Part shown: positions 7,823 to 17,567 of the stretch, piece by piece | How positions within the stretch are numbered: the first letter of the stretch is position 1 | Layout: every line of letters begins with the position of its first letter | Assembly (NCBI GenBank): GCA_022826195.1 | Contig: JAJDVI010000047.1 | Location: 1 to 44,843, forward strand | Length of the DNA stretch: 44,843 nt | Reading direction: 5' to 3' | DNA from: Acidobacteriota bacterium | GTDB taxonomy: Bacteria; Acidobacteriota; Vicinamibacteria; Marinacidobacterales; Marinacidobacteraceae | The notes under the pieces: model-generated | The model's database searches: none | What the model was told of the DNA's origin: nothing | Seen by the model: the letters and a program-made list of their open reading frames with translations, nothing else | Position numbers and translations under genes: made by a program

Positions 7823-9535
7823 TTAACGAAGCGGCAGATTCCACTCCGGCCGGGCCGGCGCCGGGAACCCCCGGGGAACACCCGCCGGCTTCGCGGGAAT
7901 GAGCCGGGCGATCTCGCCCACCAGCTCCTCGAGTCCTTCTCCGGTGACTCCGGAAACGTGCCAGGTCTCGACTCCCGCCAGGCGCCGCGGCAGCGCGGCG
8001 CGGGCCGCCTCGCCGAGCCGGTCCACCTTGTTGAGCAGGACGATCCGGGGGATCTCCGCGAACCCCAGCTCGGCGAGCAGCCCCTCCACGGCGGCGGCCC
8101 GGGAGTCGAGGCGGGGACTCGAGGCATCCACCACCTGCAACAGCAGCGACGCCGCCGAGATCTCCTCGAGCGTGCCTCGAAACGCCTCGATGAGGTCCTC
8201 GGGGAGATCGTGGATGAACCCGACGGTGTCCGCGAGCAGCACCTCCCGCTCGACCGGCACCCGGAGGCGGCGGTTCGCCGGGTCGAGGGTTTCGAACATC
8301 CGGTCGCCGGCGGCCACTTCGCTGCGGGTCAACCGGTTGAGCAGCGTCGACTTGCCGGCGTTCGTGTAGCCGACGAGGGACACCACCGGCAGACCGCGCA
8401 CCTCGCGGCGCTTCCGGCGCACGTCGCGCTTGACCGCGACCTGCGCCAGGTCGCGCTGCAGCCGGGCGATGCGCTCGCGCACCCGCCGGCGGTCCACTTC
8501 GAGCCGCGTCTCTCCCGGTCCCCGGCCCCCGATCCCGCCGCCGAGCCGCGACAGCGAGGTGTCCCGCTGGACCAGCCGCGGCAACCGGTAGCGCAACTGG
8601 GCAAGCTCGACCTGCAGCTTTCCCTCGCGGCTCGTGGCCCGGCGGGCGAAGATGTCGAGGATCAACTGGGTGCGGTCGAGGACCTTGAGATCGGTGGCCT
8701 GCGAGATGTTCCGCGCCTGGGAAGGACTCAGGTCGCACGCGAACAGGATCAGGTCGGCGCCGCGGTCGAGCGCCCGGATCACCAGCGCCTCGAGCTTCCC
8801 GCGGCCGACCAGGGTGCGCGGATCGAGGCGGGCCCGGCGCTGCACGAGCGAATCCACCACTTCGAGACCCGCATCGCGCGCCAGTTCCGCCAGCTCGTCC
8901 ATCACGTCTCCAAGCGGGAGCGCCTTCTCCCCCACCCCGACCAGAATCGCGCGTCCCGAGTACCTCCGGCCCGGGCGGTCCGGAGCGAACCGGGCGAACG
9001 ACCGCTCCAGGTCGGCGAGCAGTTCGGTGCAATCGAGGTCGAGTTGACCCGGCGGGACCGGCGGCAGCAGTGCCCAGGGCGTCTCCGCTTCGGATCCCTC
9101 CTGATGGGGACGGCCGGGCGGCCGCAGGTGAGCGGCGTGGACGACTCCGGGAAGGCCGTCGTCCCGCACCGTGAGGGCCGCCATCAGGTCGAGCCGGAGG
9201 AGGACGAGATCGGCCAGGTCGTCGCGGGTCAGCGGTTCGTCGGCGAGGTGGGTGTGGACGAACCGCAGTCCGCGCAACCGCCGCCCCGCGACCCGCTGGC
9301 GCTTCAGGTCGGGCAGCTCGATGCGGTGCGCGTCTCCCACCCCGACCCAGACAACGGTCCCCCGCCGGTCCACGAGCGCCCCCACCTGCCGCCGGATCGC
9401 GCGGGAAATGCCCGCGAGCTGCCGGGCGAACTCCCGGGTGAGGAGCGCGGCCGGAGGCAGCCGCCGCTGCCCGAGGCGTTCCAGTACCTTCCGGTCGCGG
9501 GACTTGAGGCCCGCGGTTTCCCCTTCTACCCGCAA
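7823..9535 (-). CDS. hflX: Ribosome-associated GTPase HflX, long form
   Basis: HflX binds the 50S subunit and rescues or splits stalled or heat-damaged ribosomes. The 570-residue product is longer than the common 400-430 residues because of an extra N-terminal domain (about 1-190), a form known in several phyla. The HflX domain shows TLVGRGKLEAL (241-251), the glycine-rich GGIGGRGPGETRLE (333-346), an arginine-rich coiled coil (about 348-380), P-loop GYTNAGKST (389-397), DTVGF (436-440) and NKVD (502-505). The start is a TTG at 9535 without a clear ribosome site, 30 bases after the upstream gene's stop, so the true start may lie a little upstream. It probably forms an operon with the TPR lipoprotein gene. 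Confidence 0.93.
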   Translation of the reverse strand: MRVEGETAGLKSRDRKVLERLGQRRLPPAALLTREFARQLAGISRAIRRQVGALVDRRGTVVWVGVGDAHRIELPDLKRQRVAGRRLRGLRFVHTHLADEPLTRDDLADLVLLRLDLMAALTVRDDGLPGVVHAAHLRPPGRPHQEGSEAETPWALLPPVPPGQLDLDCTELLADLERSFARFAPDRPGRRYSGRAILVGVGEKALPLGDVMDELAELARDAGLEVVDSLVQRRARLDPRTLVGRGKLEALVIRALDRGADLILFACDLSPSQARNISQATDLKVLDRTQLILDIFARRATSREGKLQVELAQLRYRLPRLVQRDTSLSRLGGGIGGRGPGETRLEVDRRRVRERIARLQRDLAQVAVKRDVRRKRREVRGLPVVSLVGYTNAGKSTLLNRLTRSEVAAGDRMFETLDPANRRLRVPVEREVLLADTVGFIHDLPEDLIEAFRGTLEEISAASLLLQVVDASSPRLDSRAAAVEGLLAELGFAEIPRIVLLNKVDRLGEAARAALPRRLAGVETWHVSGVTGEGLEELVGEIARLIPAKPAGVPRGFPAPARPEWNLPLR

Positions 9536-9565
9536 GGGAGCGCGCTGGTCAGGCCGGTGGAGTGG

Positions 9566-10801
9566 TCAGCGGCGCGGGGCGTCGCCGGACGATTCCCCGC
9601 CGCGGGACCGCGCCCGCTGGGCATCCCGCAGCAGATCGAGCTTGGCGCGCGCGGAGATGTAGTTCGGGTCGATCTCGATCGCCCGCTCGTACTCCCGCAT
9701 CGCGCGGTCCTCGTCCCCGAGCTTCAACAGCGCCTCGCCGAGGAAGAACCGGGCGTCCGCCATCTGCCGGTCGCGGGAGATGGCCTTGCGGAAGTAGTCG
9801 GCCGCCTGCCGGTATTTGCCCTCGTGGTAATGCAGCACCCCGAGGTGATAGACCACGTAGGCGTCGGAGTCGTCGTGCCGCGCCGCGAGCCGGAACTGCT
9901 CGATCGCCTGGTCCGTTTCTCCCTGGGAGTAGTAGGCGCTCGCGAGGTTGGCGCGCGCTTCGGTGAAGTCCGGTTCGAGGTCGAGCGCCAGCTGGTACTG
10001 CTCGATGGCGTCGTTCACCCGGCCGCGCCGCTTGAAGGCGACCCCCAGGTTGTTCCGGGCGCGATTGAAGTTGGGCCGGATCGAGAGCGCCAGTTCGTAC
10101 ATCTCGATCTCGCGGGCCAGCGGGTCGAAGCCCCCCTGGTCGGCGAGCGCTTCGGCAAAGTAGCCGTAGAGGAAACCCTGGTTGTTGTAGAAGTTCGAAA
10201 TGGCCTCGAAGTCGTCGATGATCTTGGCGCCCGCGTACTCGCGCTCCGGATTCGAGGTGAAGTCCACGAAGATCAGATCGGGGCCGTCCTTGATGCCGCC
10301 GGTGATGTGGCCGCTGTTGACGATGACTTCGGCTTCCTTGGTGACCTTCTCGATGGTGGTGACGTCCACGTAGACCGCCTCGACGCCGACCGCCCGCGAC
10401 ATCCCGACGAAGAGGTTCGTGTAGGCGAGACAGTTGCCCCGGCCTTCGCGGAAGACGCTCTTGGCCGTCTTGTTGGAGAGCCAGTCGTACGAGATCGACC
10501 CCCCGGTGTGCTGCCGGATCGCGCGGATGATCGCCCGCATCTTCTCCTTGTCGGTGCGAAGGTTCTCGGTGACCCGGAACGCGAGTTCGCGGATCTCGTC
10601 GTCGATCTCGAAGGGAATCTCGACGCGGGCCAGGACGTCCGGCGTGATCCGGTGGTTCAGGTCGGCGCGGATCTCCTCCACCGTCCAGGAACGCTTGGGG
10701 GCGGTTCCGCAGCCCAGGGCCCAAGGCGCCAGTCCGGCGAGGAGAAGGCCGGCGGCGACCGGGCGGAATCGGCGCGGCGAGCGGGGTATTGAAGACGACA
10801 T
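9566..10801 (-). CDS. Lipoprotein with transglutaminase-like domain and TPR repeats
   Basis: Encodes 411 residues from ATG 10801. The signal peptide ends in a lipobox (ALGC, Cys31), so the protein is probably membrane-anchored outside the inner membrane. A transglutaminase-like cysteine-protease core follows with an apparently intact triad: Cys124 (RGNCLAYTNL), His165 (SGHITGGI) and Asp180 (FVDFT). From about 235 at least five TPR units occur (ARNNLGVAFKRRGRVNDAIEQY, ARANLASAYYSQGETDQAIEQF, and similar). It may process or cross-link envelope proteins; this is inference from the fold. An upstream in-frame start at 10840 would precede the signal peptide with 13 residues and is less likely. Upstream of hflX with 30 bases between stop and start, so probably co-transcribed. 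Confidence 0.82.
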   Translation of the reverse strand: MSSSIPRSPRRFRPVAAGLLLAGLAPWALGCGTAPKRSWTVEEIRADLNHRITPDVLARVEIPFEIDDEIRELAFRVTENLRTDKEKMRAIIRAIRQHTGGSISYDWLSNKTAKSVFREGRGNCLAYTNLFVGMSRAVGVEAVYVDVTTIEKVTKEAEVIVNSGHITGGIKDGPDLIFVDFTSNPEREYAGAKIIDDFEAISNFYNNQGFLYGYFAEALADQGGFDPLAREIEMYELALSIRPNFNRARNNLGVAFKRRGRVNDAIEQYQLALDLEPDFTEARANLASAYYSQGETDQAIEQFRLAARHDDSDAYVVYHLGVLHYHEGKYRQAADYFRKAISRDRQMADARFFLGEALLKLGDEDRAMREYERAIEIDPNYISARAKLDLLRDAQRARSRGGESSGDAPRR

Positions 10802-10809
10802 CGAAATCG

Positions 10810-10840
10810 AGTATAGCGTGGTCTCCGCTGCTTGCGGCAA
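10810..10840 (-). promoter_or_regulatory. Possible promoter for the transglutaminase-TPR lipoprotein, near-leaderless
   Basis: On the minus strand TATACT (10810-10815) is a 5-of-6 match to the -10 box. TTGCCG (10835-10840) lies 19 bases upstream as a weak -35. The -10 is only 8 bases from ATG 10801 and no ribosome site fits between, so the message would be leaderless or nearly so. Confidence 0.35.
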
Positions 10841-10941
10841 ACCCCTCGCGGACGTATTCTTTCAGGTCAATTTCACGGGCTTGCGTGTCGCGTCCGGGGT
10901 GGAGCCCCGGCCATGTGGCCGCTCCAGCTTCAGGAGGCCTC

Positions 10942-12561
<1,620 letters not shown>

Positions 12562-12632
12562 TCCCACAAACAGCAGAACCACCGGGCCGGCCTCCCGAGC
12601 CGCCGGCCCGGCAGCCGAAGACGGGGGCCGGC

Positions 12633-13817
12633 GTGCTGGTGGCCGCCGCGGCGGTCATCCTCCTTGGCGCCGCGGGAGCCGTCCCGGTTGCGGGCGGCGA
12701 CGGTCCGGCAACCGGAACGGCTGTCCAGGAGTCCACCTACCAGGCGCTCGAAGTGTTCAACGGCGCCCTGATGCTCATCCGGGACCAGTATCTGGAACCG
12801 GTGGACCCGGCGTTCCTGATGGACGGAGCGGTACGGGGCATCTTCGAGGCGCTCGACGCCGACAGCGCCTACCTGAGCGCCGATGAGCTCGCCCGCTACC
12901 GCAGCCGCGGATCGCTGACCGCCGGCGTGGGGGTAGGCCTGCAGAAGCGGTACTACCTCCACGTGGACGACGTGCTGCCGGGCTCGCCCGCCGCCGAGGC
13001 GGGGATCGAACGCGGCGTCGCGATCACGGCGATCGACGGCCGGAACACCCGCGAACTCCGGATTCCCGTCGCCCTGCTGCTGCTCGCCGGGGAGCCGGGC
13101 ACCTCGGTGGAACTGTCGCTCCGCGGCGCCACGGACGCGGAGCCCCGCCCCGTCACGCTGGAGCGCGCCGCGCTCGCCGACCCCCCCGTGGAGCACCGCA
13201 TGCTGGACGAGGGGATCGGGCTGGTCCGGATCCGGCGGTTCCACGACGGGACGCCTTCCCAGTTGGCGGCGGCGATCCGGTCGCTCGAAGACAGCGGCGC
13301 GGACAGCCTGGCGCTCGACCTGCGCGGAAGCCGCGGCAGCGGCGGTTGCGAGGCCGGGGTCGAGGTCGCCGGCGCCTTCGCGGGAGGTGAACCGGCCCAG
13401 CTCGTGGAGCGCAACGCCGACGGCGAGGAGGTCACGACGCCTCTCGCGGCGCCGGCCGGCGAACCGCTCTTCGAGGGACCGCTGGCGGTGGCGGTCAACC
13501 GCGGCACGGTGTGTCCCGGGGAAGTGCTCGCGGCGGTCCTCAAGTCGCGCGACAACGTGGACGTGGTCGGACGGCGCACCGCCGGCCGCACCGGACGCCC
13601 GGAACTCATCGAGCTGCCGGAGGGGGACGCGATCCTGCTCTCGACCGCCCATATCCGGGGGCCGGACGGCGAGGACATCCTGGGAGTCGGGGTGGGCCCG
13701 AGCCTGGGTCCCGCGGACCTCGAGATCGAGCCCGCCGAACTGGACGACGACGATCCGGAGCTGGATCTGGCGACCCGGGCGCTGAAACGGCGCCGGGCGG
13801 CGAGCGACCCCGGCTGA
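12633..13817 (+). CDS. S41 (C-terminal processing peptidase)-like protein with PDZ domain and altered catalytic dyad
   Basis: Encodes 394 residues from GTG 12633. The order is an N-terminal membrane anchor or signal (1-22), a helical S41 N-terminal domain (about 35-92), PDZ (about 95-178) and the S41 core (about 190-350). In the CtpA/Prc family the catalytic motif is N-x-G-S-A-S-A-S-E, with a lysine 25 residues later. Here the aligned motif is NRGTVCPGE (289-297), putting Cys294 at the nucleophile and Arg319 (GRRTAGR) at the lysine position. The fold is therefore kept but the Ser/Lys dyad is not; it may be inactive or a Cys variant. The frame stays open upstream to the previous stop, so a non-canonical earlier start is possible. 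It lies 7 bases before mltG, in the same operon. Confidence 0.78.
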   Translation: MLVAAAAVILLGAAGAVPVAGGDGPATGTAVQESTYQALEVFNGALMLIRDQYLEPVDPAFLMDGAVRGIFEALDADSAYLSADELARYRSRGSLTAGVGVGLQKRYYLHVDDVLPGSPAAEAGIERGVAITAIDGRNTRELRIPVALLLLAGEPGTSVELSLRGATDAEPRPVTLERAALADPPVEHRMLDEGIGLVRIRRFHDGTPSQLAAAIRSLEDSGADSLALDLRGSRGSGGCEAGVEVAGAFAGGEPAQLVERNADGEEVTTPLAAPAGEPLFEGPLAVAVNRGTVCPGEVLAAVLKSRDNVDVVGRRTAGRTGRPELIELPEGDAILLSTAHIRGPDGEDILGVGVGPSLGPADLEIEPAELDDDDPELDLATRALKRRRAASDPG

Positions 13818-13824
13818 GGGAGCC

Positions 13825-14883
13825 ATGTCCCGGCCAAGCCGGTGGCTGGTTCTCGTTCTGCTCGGTGGCCTGGCCGCCGGGGCCCTCGGGCTGCTGGGCT
13901 ACCGTTTCTTCTACCTGAAACCGCTTGACGAGGCGCTCGAGCGCCCGTACGCGGCGCATCGGGGCGCCGTGCTCTTCCGGGTGGGGCGGGGCTCGACCGC
14001 GGAGACGATCGCGAACCGCCTCGAGGCTTCGGGAATCGTGGTGGACCGCCGGGTCTTCCTGCGGGGAGTCACCCGGGAGCGGTTGGGAAGCCGCCTGCAG
14101 GCCGGCCTCTACCGCTTCGAGGGCGCCCTCACTCCCGTCGAGGTCATTGCCCGGATCGCCGGCGGGGAGGTCGCGACGTTGCCGGTCACCGTGCCCGAGG
14201 GACTCGACCGCCAGGGGACCGCGGCCGTCCTCGCCGAGCAGGGCGCCGGCGGCGCGGACGCGCTCCTGGCCGTCTTCTCGGACGCGGCGGCCGCGGAGCG
14301 CCTGATCGGCGACCTGGACCCCGAGGCGAGGGATCTCGAGGGGTATCTCTTCCCGAGCACCTACCGGCTGCCGCCGGAGGCCGGCCCGGAACAAGTGACC
14401 GCGGTGCTCGTGGACCAGTTCCGCGCGCTGTGGACCGAGCGGCGCCGCGCCCGGGCGGAGGAGCTCGACCGCTCCCTGCGCGAGATCGCCACCCTGGCCT
14501 CCATCGTGGAGAAGGAGACCGGAAGCCCGGACGAACGCACCCTCATCGCCTCGGTTTTCTGGAACCGGCTCGAGCGCCGGATGCCGCTGCAGTCGGATCC
14601 GACCGTCCTGTTCGCGATGCGGGAGGCGGGAGACACCGGGAACAACATCCGCAGGCGGGACCTCGACATCGATTCGCCCTACAACACCTACCGGGTCGGC
14701 GGAATCCCGCCGGGACCCATCGCGTCGTTCGGGATCGCCGCGCTCGACGCGGTCCTCTTCCCGGCGGAGACCGACTTCCTCTACTTCGTCTCCCGAAACG
14801 ACGGCACCCACGAGTTCAACCGCACCCTCCGCGAGCACAACCGCGCGGTGCGCCGGTGGCAGGTGGAGTACTTCCGGCGGTAA
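13825..14883 (+). CDS. mltG: Endolytic murein transglycosylase MltG (YceG-like)
   Basis: Inner-membrane lytic transglycosylase that cuts nascent glycan strands and sets their length. The 352-residue product has one N-terminal membrane helix (about 7-29), then a LysM-like region with FRVGRGSTAETIANRL (51-66). The catalytic YceG domain carries the family signatures EGYLFPSTY (172-180), ASIVEKET with catalytic Glu229, LQSDPTV, DSPYNTY and GIPPGPI. Length matches the family. A GAGGGA ribosome site precedes ATG 13825, 7 bases after the S41-like gene's stop, so the two are co-transcribed. The usual partner ruvX is not present in this window. Confidence 0.95.
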   Translation: MSRPSRWLVLVLLGGLAAGALGLLGYRFFYLKPLDEALERPYAAHRGAVLFRVGRGSTAETIANRLEASGIVVDRRVFLRGVTRERLGSRLQAGLYRFEGALTPVEVIARIAGGEVATLPVTVPEGLDRQGTAAVLAEQGAGGADALLAVFSDAAAAERLIGDLDPEARDLEGYLFPSTYRLPPEAGPEQVTAVLVDQFRALWTERRRARAEELDRSLREIATLASIVEKETGSPDERTLIASVFWNRLERRMPLQSDPTVLFAMREAGDTGNNIRRRDLDIDSPYNTYRVGGIPPGPIASFGIAALDAVLFPAETDFLYFVSRNDGTHEFNRTLREHNRAVRRWQVEYFRR

Positions 14884-14890
14884 TAGCACC

Positions 14891-14919
14891 TCGGAGCGCC
14901 GGCCTCTGGCCGGCATCGC
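14891..14919 (+). repeat. REP-like 29-bp repeat, left copy
   Basis: Contains the hairpin GCCGGCC-TCT-GGCCGGC (14898-14914). The whole 29 bases recur exactly in inverted orientation at 18495-18523. The two copies bracket the accessory patch between mltG and the thiolase gene. Confidence 0.8.
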
Positions 14920-15168
14920 GCGGGAGCGCGAAACCCGCGCTGATTGCGCCGCGCCGCGGAAACGTGAGAGCCGGCGGGCCGCTCATTGGAGTTGTGCGGT
15001 TTCGCCTCGCTGCGCTAATCGGATTATGGATTCTAGAGAGTTCCGTGGAGTGCCGGTGTAGGCTCTCATTAGTCCATATATCAATGTCTTATGGTGCTAT
15101 ACTGTTCCCTATGGGATCAGCCGAAGCCCCCGCGTTCCCGCCCACTTTGTGATGCCAGTGTGGTGCCC

Positions 15169-16356
15169 ATGAGAACCCAGAACACTCCGTTGCAACGCCC
15201 CTACCGACTCTCCGCACGCTTCGTCGAGACCATCCAGAAGCCCGGACGATACGGAGACGGCCGCGGATCCGGCGGACTCTCTCTCCGCGTCAAGCGCACC
15301 GCCCGCGGCCACCTCTCCAAGTCCTGGGGCCAGCGTATCAGCGTGGACGGCCGTCCCCGCAACCTCGGACTCGGCACCTGGCCCCACGTCAGTCTCGCCG
15401 AGGCCCGGCAGAAGTGCGCCCTCAACCTCGTGGCCCGCAGCCGGGGCGAGCTGGTCACCGGCCGGAAGCGAACCGTCCCCACCTTCTAGGAGGCCGTCGA
15501 GAAGGTCATCGCCATCCACCGCGCCGGCTGGAAGGACGGCGGGAGGTCCGAGCAGACCTGGCGGGCGACGCTGCGGGATCACGCGGTGCCGAAACTCGGC
15601 GGGAGGCCCGTGCACCGGATCAACACGGGGGACGTGATGGCGGTGCTGCTGCCCATCTGGAACGAGAAGCGGGCCACGGCGCGGCAGGTGCGGCACCGGA
15701 TCTCGGCGGTGATGCGCTGGGCGGTGGCGCAGGGCTACCGGGAGGACAATCCGGCGGGAGACGCCATCGGGGCGGCGCTCCCCAGGAACGGGGTCCGGGT
15801 CCAGCATCGGCGGGCGCTCCCGTATGCGGAGGTGGCCGGGGCCATCGCGACGGTGCGCACGTCCGGGGCGTATCCCATGACCGTGGCAGCGTTCGAGTTC
15901 CTGGTGTTGACGGCGAGCCGCAGCGGAGAGGTGCGCGGGGCGCGCTGGGAGGAGATGGACCTCGAGGCGCGGGAGTGGCGCATTCCAGCGGCGCGGATGA
16001 AGACGGGCCGGGAGCATCGGGTTCCGCTCTCCACACGCGCGCTCGCGGTGCTCCGCGGGGCGCGAGAGCTCGCGGACGGCTCCGGGCTGGTGTTCCCTTC
16101 GGCGCGCGGCGGGCTCCTCTCCGAGGCGACGATCGGGAAGATGGTCCGGGACCTTGGGATCGGGGCGGTGCCGCACGGGTTCCGGTCGAGCTTCCGGGAC
16201 TGGGCAGCGGAGCGCACGGAGGCGCCGCGCGAGGTGTGCGAGCTGGCGCTGGCGCACGTGAACCGGGACCGGGTGGAGGCCGCCTACCGGCGCACGGACC
16301 TGTTCGAGCGGCGGCGGGCGCTCATGGAGTCGTGGAGCGCGTTCCTGGCGGAATAA
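15169..16356 (+). pseudogene. P4-type tyrosine integrase interrupted by an in-frame amber codon
   Basis: A single frame of 396 codons encodes a normal-length phage/island integrase except for TAG at 15487-15489 (codon 107). Before it lies the Arm-binding (DUF4102-like) domain: GLSLRVKRTARG, RNLGLGTWPHVSLAEAR. After it lie a SAM-like core-binding domain and the catalytic domain with all expected residues: Arg in TASRSGEVRGARW, Lys in RMKTGREHRVPL, H-x-x-R in PHGFRSSFRDW, His in LALAHVNRD, and the nucleophile Tyr in EAAYRRTD. No frameshift is seen, so the damage is one recent nonsense change, or a suppressed or programmed stop. An internal GTG (15586) could start only the C-terminal part and would lack half the core-binding domain. 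An AT-richer strip (about 15020-15110) precedes it. No tRNA-derived attachment site is recognisable. Confidence 0.88.
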
Positions 16357-16378
16357 GGGCGAACCTCGATCCGCCTTC

Positions 16379-16651
16379 CCGGACCGACGGTCCGGTCTTC
16401 GCGGTGCGGCGAGCGGCGCGGTGGAGACCTTGGGATGGTTTCCATCCCGGGGGCTGGCTCACGTGCTAAGGCACGAGGGCCAGCCTACCCAGTGTGCGTA
16501 CACCCTGGGACTGGCCACCTGCCACGGCAGTTGGGCCAGCATACCCAGTGTGTACACACTTGGCTGGCGAGGGGATGCTGCGCCCCCCTTCGAACCCCCG
16601 GCCTCTCGCGCCGCTGCCGAAGCACCGGACGACCGGGGGCGCAGCCCCCGG
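16379..16651. repeat. Cluster of six hairpins with a direct repeat, downstream of the integrase
   Basis: Six inverted repeats fall within 273 bases. 16379-16395 is CCGGACC-GAC-GGTCCGG. 16432-16448 is GGGATGG-TTT-CCATCCC. 16452-16485 is about 15 bp with one mismatch around loop TAAG. 16488-16509 is an imperfect stem around CGTA. 16535-16568 is GCCAGC/GCTGGC enclosing the perfect 14-base palindrome AGTGTGTACACACT at 16547-16560. 16633-16651 is CCGGGGGC-GCA-GCCCCCGG. A direct repeat of about 25 bases (16477-16503 and 16533-16558, 56 bases apart) shares GGGCCAGC and TACCCAGTGTG. No T tracts follow, so these are not ordinary terminators. No coding frame here is convincing. From 16652 to 16937 I see nothing further. 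Confidence 0.7.
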
Positions 16652-16937
16652 ACCTCCGCGCCAGTGCGCGAACGGCGCAGAGGCGCACCGCTGTGGTCGC
16701 CGCCGACCTCACCCTGGCGGAGCAGGTCGCCCTCGACCAGGCGACGGAGGCTTTCCGGCTCCCTAACGCCGGGGAGCCGGCCTACGATGCCGCGAGCGGC
16801 GTCCGCGGGCAGGCGCCCGACCCTCCGGCCTCCCAATCGACGATCGCGCCGCCTACGGAGGCCTCGCTGGCCGTTGCCAGAACCCGACGCGCGGTTCCTT
16901 CGTCCCTAGTGTCCGATCTGTCGTGCTTGATCAGTCC

Positions 16938-17567
16938 TCAGTCGCCTGGCGACAATGTCTTGGAGCCCACCACGGTACCTGATCGCAACGAGATTTCGAT
17001 CTTCGTGATCCTCATGTTGAGTGTCTTGTAGGTCAGGTAGTTCAGTGTCTTCTCCGAAACATCCTGAATCTCGCCGTAGATAGTCGCCGACGCACGACGA
17101 GTCCGCCGCAGTTCCGTTGCCAACGACCTCGCCACCTCGACATTCACAGGCAGTTGCTCGACATCCGCCGCGTTGGCAAAAGTCACTGCATACCCCGCCG
17201 CGTCGCGGAACGGGATGAAGGTGGCGTCCGAAAACCCGGTTGGAAACGACTCCCCTTCAAAGTGGTAGTCGCCAAGATCTGTTCCGACGTTCAGATAGAC
17301 ATGCGTGGTTTCCCGCGCATCCGCGATTCGCTCGGCGATGAGTGGTCTGATTCTCTGGAGGATGTCGTGTCGAGCGAATTCATCTCGTGCGTTCGCATAG
17401 TCGGTGAAGGCGCTTTCGGCGAGCACATCATCGGGTACAGGAAGATCAGCCCTAGCCTCATACAGGAAAGCAATGTTGTCGCCGGTAACCTGTATGGGCT
17501 GAGCAAACGCCGAGCTTGAGATCAGCAACAGGGTGCAAAGCGCGGGAGTCGTTCTTTTGGAAGTCAT
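16938..17567 (-). CDS. Secreted protein of unknown function, possibly DUF4852-like
   Basis: Encodes 209 residues from ATG 17567, which has an excellent GGAGG site 5 bases upstream. A signal peptide (1-22, LLLISSSAFAQ) is followed by a soluble domain with patterns such as DDVLAESAFTDYANARDEFARHD, THVYLNVGTDLGDYHFEGES and ATFIPFRDAAGYAVTFAN. These remind me of the DUF4852 family; I hold that loosely. No catalytic motif is apparent. The gene is visibly less GC-rich than its surroundings and sits between a broken integrase and decayed DNA, so it is probably cargo of a former mobile element. It appears intact. The frame continues upstream past 17567 to 17882, but that part lacks protein character and a ribosome site. 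Confidence 0.75.
   Translation of the reverse strand: MTSKRTTPALCTLLLISSSAFAQPIQVTGDNIAFLYEARADLPVPDDVLAESAFTDYANARDEFARHDILQRIRPLIAERIADARETTHVYLNVGTDLGDYHFEGESFPTGFSDATFIPFRDAAGYAVTFANAADVEQLPVNVEVARSLATELRRTRRASATIYGEIQDVSEKTLNYLTYKTLNMRITKIEISLRSGTVVGSKTLSPGD

Noticed and set aside
7958..10792. Open frame of 944 codons on the plus strand
   Set aside because: It lies entirely antisense to hflX and the TPR lipoprotein, both with clear motifs. It is the Arg/Pro/Gly/His-rich shadow frame expected in very GC-rich DNA.
13606..14916. Open frame of 436 codons on the minus strand
   Set aside because: Antisense to mltG and the S41-like gene, with no recognisable protein features.
15091..15168. 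Upstream extension of the integrase to an earlier start
   Set aside because: The extra 26 residues precede the conserved Arm-binding domain and have no family-like sequence; ATG 15169 fits homologue lengths better.
16379..16395. Intrinsic terminator of the integrase
   Set aside because: Perfect stem but followed by TCTTCGCG rather than a U tract, so listed only as part of the hairpin cluster.
16477..16558. CRISPR-like array
   Set aside because: Only two imperfect repeat units, palindromic and unevenly spaced, with no cas genes.
16435..17031. Possible 198-residue protein on the plus strand over the hairpin cluster
   Set aside because: No ribosome site, runs through several hairpins, and its 3' part is antisense to the better supported secreted-protein gene.
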